A DNA stretch of 64,000 nucleotides from Pyxicephalus adspersus (Eukaryota; Chordata; Amphibia; Anura; Pyxicephalidae): contig NC_092869.1 of assembly GCF_032062135.1 (NCBI RefSeq), positions 43,257,956 to 43,321,955 of the forward strand, in the 5' to 3' direction. The translations under genes and the position numbers were made by a program. Shown piece after piece: positions 49,553-63,480 of the stretch. The notes under the pieces were generated by a model that was not told the DNA's origin, searched no databases, and was given only the letters and a program-made list of their open reading frames with translations. Position 1 is the first letter of the stretch, and every line of letters begins with the position of its first letter.

Positions 49553-50395
49553 CCTAAAGTTCAGAGTTTTAGTTTCAATAGAAAATTAGCATTCGGTTTA
49601 ATTTATCTATTCGGTCATTTTGGCAATAAAGAGGTAGAAATTGGCTGAAGACTGGCATGTGTATGGCCAGCTTTAAGGTTTGCTGCCAAAGTCTGCTCCT
49701 CCACTGTCCATGCAATCCAGCAAAGACGAATGGAAAAAGGAAAAAAAAAAAAAAAGGATTTTTCTTTCCATTATTTGACCCAATTAAAACATTTTGTGAG
49801 AAGGAAAAAGTACATATAGGATTGTGCAAAGTGCACAGAATCTGTGCCAGCTATTACAGGGAGCAGCGGGAGCTGTGCCATCCCGTGACTTGCATGGTCA
49901 CACACCATGCCAAGTAACCCAATTGGAAGTGGTGATGTCTGATGCTGGCTGGTACAGCTCACTGCCAGAGTCACTGACTCATCACCAAGTGGATTATCAA
50001 CCTGGTAAGCAAACACAAGATTAGTTCTCGGGCTTTGCCCAGTATAAAGTCCTGGCCTTGTTTGTATAACATGTGTGGGTTACAAGTATACTCGGCATTC
50101 ACCCTGGAGGTGTGTATCCCTATGTGTGCTGCTGGTACGTAAGCAACTGTACAAAGCAGTGACTCCGGACAATGTAAAGCACTATACAAAAAGCAACACT
50201 ACAATATTACATATAAATATACACAATGGGCTAATCAATGAAAACCAATATAGCCAGATTTAGTTGTAGGAACAGATATTTGGAGTGCAGTGATGTAACT
50301 TCTGCAAATTTTAACATTCACAAATTGATAACACGGAAGGCAAAAGAATTGTAATTAGTAACACTTTTTGGTTGTGATCTTCGGTTGTCTTGATT
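49553..50395. other. Intronic stretch, nothing recognised
   Basis: An A-run at 49740-49755 and short random open frames only. Confidence 0.4.
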
Positions 50396-50399
50396 GGCT

Positions 50400-50805
50400 A
50401 GACTGGGATGATGTAAACAGAAACTCACCTTTACTTTTTCAGACCGGTCAATCCCTCAAGAGGTTTTCTGGATCAGATCCCACGTTGTCCTGGAATCCTC
50501 CTCCTTCCAAGCACCTTCTTTGCCCTTCTGCCTACATCACCCGATCTTGCACTGCACTGGCGCAAGATCGGGTGCAATCTCACTGCACATGTGTGAGTTT
50601 GGCATTTTCTATTTCCCCTATTGAAGATGGGGCATGACGTATGTATCCCAGGAGGCTTTGCTCTCACGGCGATAAAGACAGAAGGGGAGGGGCTTTAAAC
50701 CCCCCTCCCCCACCCACACACACAAAAAATGTATTTTTACCTTATATGAAAGGTTATTTACTCTTATGTAAGTTAGAATATTTCGTTTAGGTCCGCTTTA
50801 AGTAG
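50400..50805 (-). repeat. Dispersed frog repeat with a perfect 13-bp hairpin
   Basis: Read on the minus strand it runs from TAAAGCGGACCTAAACG to AAGGAGGAGGATTCCAGGAC, AACGTGGGATCTGATCCAG and CTTTACTTT-like edge sequence, which I recognise as an abundant ranid repeat. CACCCGATCTTGC (50538-50550) and its exact inverse (50562-50574) enclose an 11-base loop. Confidence 0.6.
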
Positions 50806-51360
50806 GGCTGGCTGGGGAATAGGCTGTGGGAATAGGAGAGGACACAGAATTGGGGAGCTATGTAAGACAATTCCTATATTTATGGCCACATCTGCACAGG
50901 GTGTGATGGAATATAACACTTCATACTCCCATCCTCTGGGGTGCCATCACCTCATCTTACCCCTTCCATTTCTAGGGTTATACTTCCCCCAGGCCAAACA
51001 AGTGTCCCAATATTATTTGTGATTATAATTGAAGATTCCCCTTTATTACTGGGAAGACTGTGGGATGCAAGTGCTGTTATTAGGGCTGACTGAGGAGACC
51101 GAGCCAGAAATGACATGGACAGCTTCACTGCTGGGAGAGAAGTGCGTACAAACTGAACACTTATATATAGTTAGGATTCACAGTTAGTGCACCCCAGATA
51201 ATTGATGTTCATTCTCAGGCTGGGGCTATGCACACAGCTGGGTGGAGGACATGCCTCTGGTTACCAGAAGGGGGCAGGAGAGCACAGGACTGACATAGGA
51301 TTCATATTCCAGCATAGAGCGGCAGGTACCTAGGTGGAAGGTGAACTTCTAACTAATTTT

Positions 51361-51379
51361 TATATATATATATATATAT
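51361..51379. repeat. Short (TA)n microsatellite
   Basis: About 19 bp of alternating TA after a T-run. Confidence 0.9.
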
Positions 51380-54300
51380 GTAAAAATAAATACTGATATA
51401 CAGTAACTTGTGTTTAGTGTATTAAAGCAAAACTAAACTTCAACAGAATGGCCAAAGATCATCTACAGGAAGAGAAGAAAAAAAATGACTGACTCCATCT
51501 GTTTTTAATTGATCATTACCCCATCAGGGAGTAGCATACCATCAGGGGGCAAAGATGGCCAATTCCATGCAGAGACAATATAGAACAAACATGGTAAGCC
51601 AATATTGGGAAACAGATCAGCTGCAGGAATCCCACAGACAATACTGCTGACTTTTCCCCCTGCTTGTGTTGATTAACATGGCTTTCAGGTCCATTTTAGA
51701 TGCTCAGTATACAAGTTTCATCTCAAGGTCATGAAATGCAGAGCACAGTGCACACATCTGTTTGGATAATTTAAATTCCATCAAGTGATACTTCCGCTGA
51801 CTTCAAATCAGCACCGACAGTCACATCTGATCATTTGTGGAATGTTTGCATCCAGAACCTGCAGCACACATCCCTGAGACAGTATGAAGCACAATGGAAG
51901 ATTTTTGGCTGGTGCTGCAGACCTTTGGTGAGGTGTCAGACGTACATTCATTTACACAGCAGGAGGTGTAAGCTGCTGAACCCTCTACATCATTGGTAGT
52001 ATTAGAGGCCAGATTCACATTGGGTCCCTTTTGTTGACTATGAGTTTGTGCTTTCTGCTGGTTATACATGTAGGAGATGCTTGAAGAATTCTCTCACCAG
52101 TATTGTCTGGTTTGGGGAATTCTCCCATCAGATCGTCAGACAAATATATATACTAAATGGCCAACAAGAACAGTTCTCCAATGGCAGAGGCACTGTGGTC
52201 CCAGCTCATAGCTCTGTCCCATCCCCTGAAATTTACCATCAAATAAGATCTGGAAAATCACACACAAGCTCCCAGTTCAAAAAGTTCAGCTCCTAAAATT
52301 TGTCATTTTAGGCACACAGAAGGCTTGCAACGGGTCCGGCTCTTCTAATCTTTGAGCAGGTACAGACATCGAAGTGCAGGGACAATGTGGGTATCTTAAT
52401 GATATCTAAGATTCTGTAGAAAAGACAGGAACAGGGCCATAGAGTCCTCAATAAAATAAACTGGTGAAATAGAAAACATTTAAGTCGCCCTCTCGGTACA
52501 AAACCAATCTCTGACTGCTCTCTATGAACTGAACAGCTTATTTTGTGTTATTTGGACCCAGGAGGTTGTACAGGTGGGTGATGGACAGGAGACTAGTAGA
52601 TCAGGTCTACGCTCCCCTCCCCAACATTGTGTTATGTATGTATTATGTACAAGTGCTGTATATTCTAAATTCCATAAAATGTACTCGATAAGGAAAACTG
52701 AACATGAAATATATCTGAAGTGAAGGGTGGTTTGTTAGGGTGCAGATACACCAAAATCATGCTGCCCAAATCCCCGACTAAGCTTCACTCGGCCATAAAG
52801 TTGAATTGATTGATTAGCCGAGGTGTCCCGCGTGCTTATTGTTCACAAACCACTGCCTCCCTTATTGCATTATCTATACTGCTATCGCAAGTACTGGCCG
52901 TGCAGGAAGAATGCAGCAAATGATCCTCACATATCACCAGTGACAGGTGCTGCGGATTGTGCGTCCTCCCAGAGAGAGCTCACACACCTCACCAGCGCAC
53001 CGTAATATTGCCCAAATAAAGACAGACCTTGAGGAATGCAAACCTAGGATACATAAATCACCGGTGCCCGTGTCACATATATCTGCCAAAATGTTAATTA
53101 CAATGTACAGGACCATCTAAGCGAGTTTACAGTGTTAACCCTTTCCTTTTTCTACAGAGAACATAGTACATATTGGAAAAGAAGGCAATGTACTGGTGAT
53201 AGTAAGGGAACCGGAGCAAACAAAATACTAAAGCAGAATAATTGTCTGCTAATCATGCCAACCCTCAACTGCTGCTCTATAGAATATGAATAGATATGAA
53301 TTTTTAGATGAATCATCTCTCTGGGATGGATTACTGCTCAGACACGGCTGCTGATTGGCTGGTGGCTCCGATTTCCCTTTCTCAGAATTCCCATGGCCCA
53401 TCTCCGAGGGTTGTACTGAAGATAACATTCAAAACTAGAAATGTGTTTAGGATACAAAACCCCTAAGGACATATCTAGGTGACCAGAGGACTCTCCTCTG
53501 ATAAGAGAGCAGAATTTAAAAACACGAACAACACAAACTTACCAACAATCAAAAATTTCACACAGAGCTGACCAGTGCTAGAAGCTGCATTTCCCGTATT
53601 CCTGGTATCGGCAGTCCATAAGAAGAGGAGTTTACAGAATCGGAAATTCAAGAACCTACAGAAGTGCCACAATTACTTTTTAGGCCTTCCTTGGTCTGCC
53701 TTCTAAAGCCAATGTAAAGCAAGTGCAGTTGGTTGCAGGAGACTCCAATTCAGGCAATGCCAAGACCAACAGCTATAGACTGGCAGGGTGGCTTTATTTA
53801 GGGCCACACACCAAGGCCTATTCCATCTATAACTTTACAGGCACAATGTACACCAAGCTATAGCAGAAAGAACTGGACTGTCAAAAGTACACAGCTACTA
53901 GGGTCATAACCACTGGAAAAGTTGCCCATACATCACCATAGCCATCACCTCTCTTGTAGCCAGGAATAAATGCCATCCAATAACAAGTCTGTATTTACCC
54001 ATCCCGCACCCTTACTCCTCATATGATGACTCTTCTTCCTTAGTCTCTATTGCTGCTGTCTTCCTCCGGGACTACTTTCTATATGTCAACATTCTGCCCT
54101 CCAGAATGGGAAACATTCCCAATTATTTTTGTCTAAAAAGTATATAACCTTGTAAATGAGTGAGTACAGTATGTAATAGCACAATGGTTACAGGAAACAA
54201 TAGGAAAAAACATAAAAGAAATGAGAATACGGACAGCCTGTTGATCTGCCATTTGTTCACCACTCTTATGAAGCTGGCCTGGGGGGGTTAATAACTGCGC

Positions 54301-57300
54301 AGTTAGCATAGTACACGCTGCAGATCATTCAGTAAAACAAATCTCAGCATTCATGAAGTGTCCAAGGTTTTCTTTCATTAGAGTTACCTACACATACAGG
54401 CATGATGGGAATATTTCCGTCCCTCTCCATCATTCTTCTCTCGGCAGCACACAAAACCATCAACACTTTTCCTAGCAGTTCCGAACTGCTCCGTGTCTTC
54501 CAGCTTCTCCGTGACCTGACAGTACCCCGTGAATGTGACATCACCATTGCAGCTCCGAAGAGGATTGTGATGCTGGCAGAGGTAGAATAAGGTCACAGAT
54601 TTCACAAGAAAACTAAAATAGAAAACCTGGGGGAAGCAGCAAGGAGACACAGACAGGACCCTCCCTGCAGATATGTGTTCTGGTCACTACCAAAAACATG
54701 GGATACTTGTGCAGTGCACAGAAGCAGAAACCCCACATACTCTGATTTTTCTGGATTTCTCACAGTATAAAGAAATGGAAGAGCTCCATACTACACTGCA
54801 CCTATGGACATGCAGTGTATAGGTGTGGAGGACTGCCAGAGAATACAGCTCGCCTCTCCATGGCATCTCCAGCAGTGGGTATAAATCACTGACCAGGCCC
54901 CTACTAAATCCTAAACTAATTCACAGGACAATCATACATTTATGCATAGGACCCATCAATCCTTCAGACCTTCGTTTAACTTACATCAGAAAACATGGCT
55001 TACCCGCTTGTCTGATTTTACATCTAAAGTTTATATTGTGCACCTGGCTGCCCTACTGATATCATTAGGATTGACCCTAAACCTGAGCAAGTAAAATGCA
55101 GCCAGTGTGCCCCCTTGCCCCAGCTTTGCCCTCCCTGTGCACATTGCAGTCTACCCATTCACCACATAACAGGGAGGATAGAGAGAGGAATTGTGTAAAA
55201 AAAGCATTATGAAAAGCCTGGTAAACCATCGATGGATTATATACTTAGAATATGGTAAACCCAGAGGACTTTCTGACATTCATGTAGCCGCAGAGTCTTG
55301 GGCTGAAATTTCTCTTTAAAATTAAATTGCTTTCTTTTATGAAACAAAAGGTAAAAAATGTGGGAATCTCAAGTGATGGACCTCCAACTTTCTGCTGTCA
55401 CTGGAGCCCCTTTCACCAGAAAGAAGCACTCCATGACCACCAGCCTGGGCTGAATGTCTATCAGCGGGATTCTCACAACTTTTTGGTGCATGTCTTGTCA
55501 TGCATGTTATACAGCTCCATGGTAGACTGAAGTTAGAAAACATTAATTTACATTTCACATTGGAATTAGATTCATGCTGTTCTGGAGGCCACAACAACTA
55601 CTGTACATTGAATTCAGTGGGATTACAAAGCTATTGGATGCAGGAGCAGGCAGCGGCAATTTTCTTGTTAGGCTTTGATGGGTCTTCCCTTGATAATGTG
55701 GACAACCATTTTGCATTTGTGATTGGGGCCATCGTCCTTCCAATTAGAATGCCCACCCATCCACAAGGACACCATGGAAATAAAGAGGCAACAGATGTAT
55801 CACAAGCACCTAAATCATGGGACCATTGGTGTGACCTGACCGATGTCCCACGCAACACTCACAGGGCTTACACTCGTAATATCTCTACAGGAAAGGAATG
55901 GATCAGAACCACCTGATGATCCACTGAACATTTACGTGTACAATGTAATGGTCAGAAGAGTTTCCTTTACCCCCTTGGGAAGGCAGACATTACCCAATAT
56001 TTACCTGATGGGGACTTGATTGGGGCCAAGGTTGTGCGGCTAGTGACCACCCTAATAACCATCACTATACTGCTGGTGTGTTGGGAAGGCCAGGGATCCC
56101 AGATGATATAGAGTACAGTAGGTATTTATCACAAAGCAATGTAGAGCATAGGGTGCCCCGGGACCTGAGAATCATGTGCTATGAAAGGTAAAGGAAGGTA
56201 ATCCTGTACAGCACAATAGGACATACTAGCACTATACACGTCATTGTAATAGGTGGTAATAGAATCCAGTGAGCAGAACCCTGTACAATCTAGGATGTTT
56301 TCACACTCCAGAACCTGAAAGGACTGAGTTAAGGTCATGCCCCAGCCTCAATGGCAGGGATCACAGCAGGACACATAGGGGAAGTCAGGCCAAAATCCAG
56401 AGCGGCCTTTTTTCCAAGTTTACAAACACTCTTCACGTCCGTCCCCAGCTTTAATACTTCAGGACGCTGCTGGGGGATTCGGTTCACCGAGTCATTTCAG
56501 AAACCGCAGCTCTCTCCACAACAGAATGCCATTAACCCCATCGACGCTGTAGCATCTGGGTATAAACTCTAGCAACCTCAGCTCAGCCCCTCCAGGCACT
56601 TAACGGGTTCAGCTCAGCGGCAATGCGAAATAGCAGGGATCAGATGTATTTAGAGTGTTTAATGCAAGACAGACATGCCCTGGCATCAAGGGCTCTGGGC
56701 CGTGCCCTTTCCAAAATTTAAACACCCCAGAAAGAGCAGCTGGGTCCAAAACCTTCTCATTACTGCAGTGGAAAACAAAACAGGAGGGTGTAGTGAGGGA
56801 AGAAGCACAAAGAACATTGTTAATGAGTTTAGGAATTTCCAATGTAGCCAGCTGGGAAGTGAAGAGACGGCAAATTGCAGATTGTCATGAACAGAATTCA
56901 TAATGCCCCGAAGCTACAATTTCAAATCATTGTTTTTTTTTCTCCTTCCCAAACATATTAAACACAACCTTACACATATTAACATTCCAGAACTAAAAGT
57001 TTTATCCTGCAGGCCTTGCAATTTGACAGCACAAAAATAATGCAATTAATGAAGGACTGGTCTATAGAACATTCTCCCTACAAGATGGCATCTACCTGTC
57101 CCGAGTCTCAGCACCAAGTCTGAGCGCCAAGCACAGCCGCTAATAACAGACCTGATGAAACTCTATATGACCAGTCCGCCATTGTCTCATGTAATCGCAT
57201 CTGATGGATAGATCAAAGCACTGAATTAAAAAGCTCTTCAACAGCGCCTGGGAAACCTCCAGTTGTGTTGGGTGACAGAACGTGGGGGGCGGGGAGCGCC

Positions 57301-60300
57301 ACGGTGTGTAAAGAGGTGGCCCAAGGAGATTAGTAAGAAAGTTTGTGAGAAACGCACAAATCCCCAGAGGAATTTCACAAACCGTCGCCCCTTCAATCAA
57401 GTCACTGATAAAACAGCATGGAACACAATTAAAAGCAGTCCTGTGTTCTAGAGGGTGGAGAAGATTAAATTAGTTTGGATTAAAGTTAAATTTATCACAT
57501 TTCCATGAACCAGAAACATTACAATTCTGGGGCCTGACAGAAAAAACCCACTTGTTTGTAGAATTTACACACATGGGTTTGGTGGATTTGGTCTCTCTCC
57601 CCTTGGCTGCTGAACAAGAGCGCCATCACAGTGCCCAATCCTGACACTGCAGGTTATTGGACATTCTGACACCAATTCATCCTTCCTATAGAGTGTTACA
57701 AACTGCACATTATTCCATTAGGCCTTAGGGGTCCTAACCTACAGGTCCTACTCCAATCTGGAGATTCAGGAATTTTGTTTTGGCATCATACACCTTGGGG
57801 CAGACTTGACCTGTTGGCTTCTAGAATGTGAAATGAAGAGGGAATGCCGATATTTCACAGAACTGGCAGTACACCCCCCATTTATCAGTGACCCAGATCT
57901 CTGCTCATGACACAGCCAACATCCCATGTGGCACCAGTACAGTTTACAAGTCTATTCTATCATACCAGTAAAGAGATGGATAGGAACCACAAAACGATTT
58001 GCAAACTTCTGTGATCGATCAACCAGATCATCATCCAATAAAATAATAAAAGATACAACATTTACAAAAGAATAGGAAATATGATCAGCAACTATAGAAA
58101 CTCAATTATAGTTGCTGGTCAAATAACTCAATCAATTATGACTACATCTCCTGTGTTCTGATCAGTGTAAGTCAAACATCTACTGGATCCTGCAGAAATG
58201 ATCACTAACACCACAGATGATCAATTGCCAGTGTCCAAATCAACTGAGAGCTTAGTAAATTGAAATACGGATGATCTGTGGTTTATGATTCCTATTGCTT
58301 TCAGCTGATCAATTGAATAATCAGATTGATATAACTCTGGACAATTTATTTTTAGGAGTTTGGAATGACTCAGGAGCTGAATGCTGAGATAATCCTAATC
58401 TCTGATACTACTGGAATGAAAGGAACGCTCAGTACACCACAAGGTAGATCTTCCAATGGGTTTTTGTGACAATTGTTCTAAGAGAAGACTTTCTTCCTCT
58501 TGGTAAATAATAGGGAGGGGTTTTTCCCCCGATCATGTTTTAATTTCTGACAGCAGCATTTTGATAACTGACAGGTGCTGAAAGGACAGAAAATGAAAGA
58601 AGTTCTCTCCAATGGGTTCACAGACAAAAACTGGTAGAAATGTAAATTTTTTTTCCCAAAACTAGGAAAAAAATGGGGATAGTCTGTGAAAGTTTATTGT
58701 TCAGTGCGTGCACAGTAAAACAGTTTGTAATGTAAATCCACAACAAAAAAAAACTCTTACCAAAATAAATGGGTGATTACAAAAAGTAAAATTTCATGTT
58801 TTATATCTGTGGGAAAAACCAAATCCCTGTGCCAAACAAAGTTGTACCACCATGTGCACCCATTCCAGCGGTCACTGTGGATGACTTGAGAGGACGTTTA
58901 CAAGGATTTTCCTCCTTGTCTATGGACAAGTGATGGTGAAGGCGTGATTGTGTTCCATTGAGTCATATTACTCTGCATTCTAACTATTAGGTAGGCAGAA
59001 TTTGGCTCCATGCTGCTCAGTGATGTAGAACTCATTGTTTGAAACCTGAGGTTTAGAAGTGAACAATCTTTGTATAAACAGAACACGTAAAAGGCAGCAA
59101 ATAACGGGTTAAAGAACAATATATTATCAATATAAATTACACTGAAGAATAAACAGCCTCCCCTTTACGGCCAGGGCTTTATGAAAAGCAAAGCTGGTTT
59201 TAATAAATAATGAGGCAAAAGGACAAAAATCAATTAACAGGGCATAAATGTTCTCTAGGAGAGATAGGAGTGAAGCTGCCTCAGCTAAAGAGAAGATAAA
59301 ATACCTGATAATGTCATAGGAATCAGCCCAGAACTGCCATGAGCCTGGATAAATGATGGGAGAGGGTTGAGATGAACTGACCCCATGTACTAAGTCATGC
59401 AATAACCAGCAGAGCAATCTGCATCATATCCAAACATCTGACCTCATCTGGTAGAAGGATGAGAGGGTGACACAGAGGAGAGGAATCACCAGTAATAGTA
59501 GCTTGTCTCTAACATAAGATTATCTATAACCCAGCTAGAGGTCACCCAAACTGAACATAGAGGGCCGCTAATGCAAAAGGGAATGTACAGAGTACAATGT
59601 CTTCTTGGCTCTCCACCATATCCAACTGTACACTTAACATGCGTGTTTAGGAATCACAATGAGCAGATGTTGTTCTGGCTCTAGGCCTCCTATATTAATG
59701 GTTTCATTTTATCTCGACCTGGCAAAGCTCCTGCTCACAGCCGCGGATGGCTCCTAACCAGGGAGTCTGTTGAGAAAACATGAAATAGATTCTATTCCTA
59801 ATACAAACCGTCAACGGGAAAATTATAAATGGCACGAAACCGGTATCTGTGCCAAACCATGTCCCCACCGACTGCCCAATGTAAATCTCCAATGAATGAA
59901 AGCCACATTGTGTGAGAGGAACAAGCCAAAGTGTGCCATTCAATAGAGGCAAAAGAAAGAATGGAAGAGAGGGAGGCTCTGTCCTCAGGACTTTGATCCT
60001 GTACTGACACAGGATGGGGTGTTGAAGCCGGCAGTGACCAGGAAAGACAATGGTAACACCGTCATCAGAGCTGACATTTCCCAATATTCAGTCAGTGAGT
60101 ATGTGAATATCCCATTAGGCTCCAGTGTACAACCCCAGTGGTGTCATAATTAGAGCAATGGGGAAGAGATGACCCAGTTGCAGTCTATGCACACCAAGAT
60201 ATTCACTCAGAGAGGAAAGAATAAACCTCCAGATTTTTTTAGTCTCTGGAGAAAAGGTGGAATCCTGCTGTTCAGTCCATCTTCATTACACTGGAACCAT

Positions 60301-63300
60301 GAAAACGATGACTATTACAGCACCGGACACAACATGTACACAACCCTATCTGATGATGCTAAATAAAGAGCAACAGTTGGCATTATCCTGCACCAAAACT
60401 TTAGGAGTTTGCTAATAGAAAGTTGAACAATCAGCAAGCAATGGCCGTACACTGATGGGGACATGAAGAACCAAATTGTAAAATGACTTTACTGCAAGCA
60501 ATACAAAACTTGAGAGAAAAATACCTTAATGCCAGTTCCTAATATATGTCAATGCACAGAAATACAAATATGCACACAACATATTTGTGTCTTATGAATG
60601 TAAATGTACAAAAAAGGTCAGTGATCAGAACAAAACTATTACTTGCCATGCTTTCGAATCACGGCACCAAACAGACTGTTTGATAGTAACAATCTCGGAG
60701 AGCTTCAAAGTGAAATTATCTTTAGGATTTACACGCTGTATGGTTATAAATTGTTTAGCATCCATCTGACGTCGGCCCAATATGTCCTGGTGGTGAAGGA
60801 GTTACCCTATGAATCGCACCCCAGCTGAGCCTTTTTCCGTTCGTTCATTAGGCCGGTTATCTTTTTATGTTTTCTTTATTTGGCTAATATGCTTTTTCAT
60901 TACTCGGACTCCCCGGGGTAGGAACTAAATTGAGTGTTATGAGGCCGCATTTGCTGCATCGGCGGGATAATGCTTTATAATTAAAGGATCTGACAGGTTT
61001 TACAGCTAATGCAGAATGTGGAGATCACTGACAGGAACAGAGGACAGGAAGAGAGTCAAATAATCAAGATGTGGGGATGGACCTGTATGGAATTTTACAG
61101 ATGCCCATATTTTATCTACCCTTAGCAATTGCATATGATATGGGGGAGGAGGGAAAAGGAGAAGAAAATTTTGCAGCGTATATAAGCATTGCACAGACCA
61201 CTGCAAACTCCCAAACTGCATTCTGTATAATTCTCTTTACTACCCCTCCAATGCATTATGTATCGCCATCCACAGCCAACATCCTAACAATTTCTTTTCA
61301 TAGCTGATGGCTCGGCATTAAATTCTAGAAATACTGCTAATAGGTTCATAATACAGAACCAGAAACTTATGTGAAATGAAATGACATTCCTGAGGATCTA
61401 TAAGATTTTACAACTTTACAATACACGATCATGAAATCTCCAAATAAACTATTAAACTAATCTCATCATTTTATAGTCGTAACAATTACTGTGACGAAGT
61501 TCTAAAAAAAAGCCTTGCGTCAGCTTCATGTTATGAAAAAGTAAATTGGATGGGTGTTAAAGTGAACCCAAATGCAAAAACTCTAAAATCTTATTTGGAT
61601 CATCAAGAAATATTAATTGCACCTGAACTCATTAAAAATCTACTTTTTGTCATGCATTCTCTATTCTTTATTAACTGTGCTTTCTGAGACCAGGCACTCC
61701 TGTTTTTTATCCACAGTAAAAAAAAAAGAAAAAATCATCTAAGACACGAATGGTCTAACCAGATCTTGAGTGGTATTTGTGCTTTCATTACTCTGCTGTT
61801 CTTGCCGGAGTGCAAGCTCTACCTGAGGTGCAGGGATCTTCTTTTTACTGTTTTATCTATTCTGTGGATTTTTGCAATTGTTACATTTTATACCATTTGT
61901 GGTCATTACTAGACCAGCCCTCAGACCAGTTATTTGTCAGGCAGGTTTAGCATGAGGGATTTAAGACTGGTCTCTACAAAGGTGATCACCTCCACAAAGA
62001 CCATACAGAACAAGGCATGGCAAGTCAGGATTAGGAAAAAGATTAGCTACAGAGAGACCATAGGATATACTTGTCTATAACTTGCTTTTTTAGGGACACA
62101 GTTTGCACAGTACAGGTCATCCCAAATATTCAACTTGTTGAAGTATCCTAGCAAAACCTGCCATATGTTAAAAACATACAGTGCACTAAAAAGTTAAAAT
62201 GCTGTAAAAGAAAAATCTGCTTGTACTTCCCAGAAGTAAGGGAGGCATCAATTCTAAATTCATAAACCTGCATGCAGCCATGTCCCCTGCACACAGATAC
62301 TCTCTTGGAGAGCCTTCTGCTAAAGCCAGAAGTATACGATTTAGGCCCATCAGCCCTCTGCTTGAGGATCACTTCTGATAATAATTTCTCCTGGCTGTAG
62401 ATAGATGTATTAGGCTGCTGAGTGGGTTCTGCTAGGTCTGAGTGGATAACTGTGCTCTTCCAGCTTTAAAAAAATGGAGTTTGATGCACTTCTATTCTTC
62501 TGCACTGCTGTCAGGTTTGTAGGGCTTCAGTATCACTCAGAGACAAGAGGCCAACTTACACTGCTAATGATTGGCAGAGCTGGGGTATTGATCTCAGTTC
62601 TCCCCAGTATGTAAATGGTTTATTGGTCAATCCATGGGCATTAAGTGTGTATGCTTACATAATTAAGGAACATATCAGACTGCGACATTGGAGCTACGCT
62701 TCTTGAAATGTTGAATTTCCACATTTGCCAAACAAAAATGTGAAATACCATATGGTGCAATGCTACCCCATACATCCCCTGGACAAAAAACTGCATATTC
62801 TGGTATTCTGTGTCCATACCACACACTGCAGCACCTCCTTATTTACATACTAGGCTATGTTACTTATTTTGAAATTTTAGTGTAATTTCCTTTTTGAAAA
62901 AAACTATGAAAATTATTGGAATAGTTTTACAAGATCATCCAATCTGGTCTGCAATAATAACTGCAAAATCTTAAAAGCTGATGAACACAGCTATAAATTT
63001 AAAGTAAAATGACATTATAAGTAGCAAAAGATAAAAAAATTATTTGGGAGAATTAGATATCTCACTTTGTAATATGCAATGTGAGTTGTAATGTTGCAGC
63101 TCGAATACAGGTAGAAAATATGTGCGGATCGGGAAAAGTTCTGTAATACTAAAGAAAATTGGTCACAGACCCTACAACACTGACCAAGCAGAGATGTATA
63201 TATCAACTATTGAGCAGTGAAAAGTTATTAGCGGAATGACTGCAAGAGTGACGAAGGTTAGGAAATGCGTCATAAAATGTAACTGTATTTAGACATGTTG

Positions 63301-63372
63301 GAAGACAGAGAGCAGAATGGCATCTTTTTTTTATGAAGAAATGCATTTCTTGAAATTTGAGCCACTGAAATT
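51380..63372. other. Long intronic stretch with candidate conserved non-coding blocks
   Basis: I found no splice-bounded exon with CEP128-like coding. Segments near 57240-57400, 59700-60080 and 60640-61010 are less repetitive and retain CpG dinucleotides compared with the surroundings, so they are possible regulatory DNA. A run of TGATCA/GATCAATTG motifs occupies 58010-58340. The edge of a dispersed repeat (TTAAAGTGAACCCAAATGC) is at 61557. Confidence 0.4.
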
Positions 63373-63480
63373 TATTAATATTAATAATAAACAGGATTTA
63401 TATTTTGCAGTGTTGTACATTAAATAAGGTTTGCAAATGAAAGACAGACACAGACAGTGACACAGGAGGAGGAGAGATGT
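63373..63480 (-). repeat. Diverged member of the TATATAGCGCCAACATATTA family
   Basis: ATTAATATTAATAATAAACA, GGATTTATATTTTGCAGTGT, TGTACATTAAATAAGGTTTG and GACACAGGAGGAGGAGAG align with the copy at 1456 in the same orientation, with a deletion of the CCAACATATTACG block. Confidence 0.75.

Noticed and set aside
50427..50460. Donor-like AAAG|GTGAGT on the minus strand
   Set aside because: The frame phased to the donor meets a stop within about ten codons, and the site lies in a dispersed repeat.
54344..54650. Arg/Ser-rich minus-strand frames near 54.4 kb as a possible CEP128 exon
   Set aside because: No alignment to the coiled-coil sequence and no suitable AG/GT borders.
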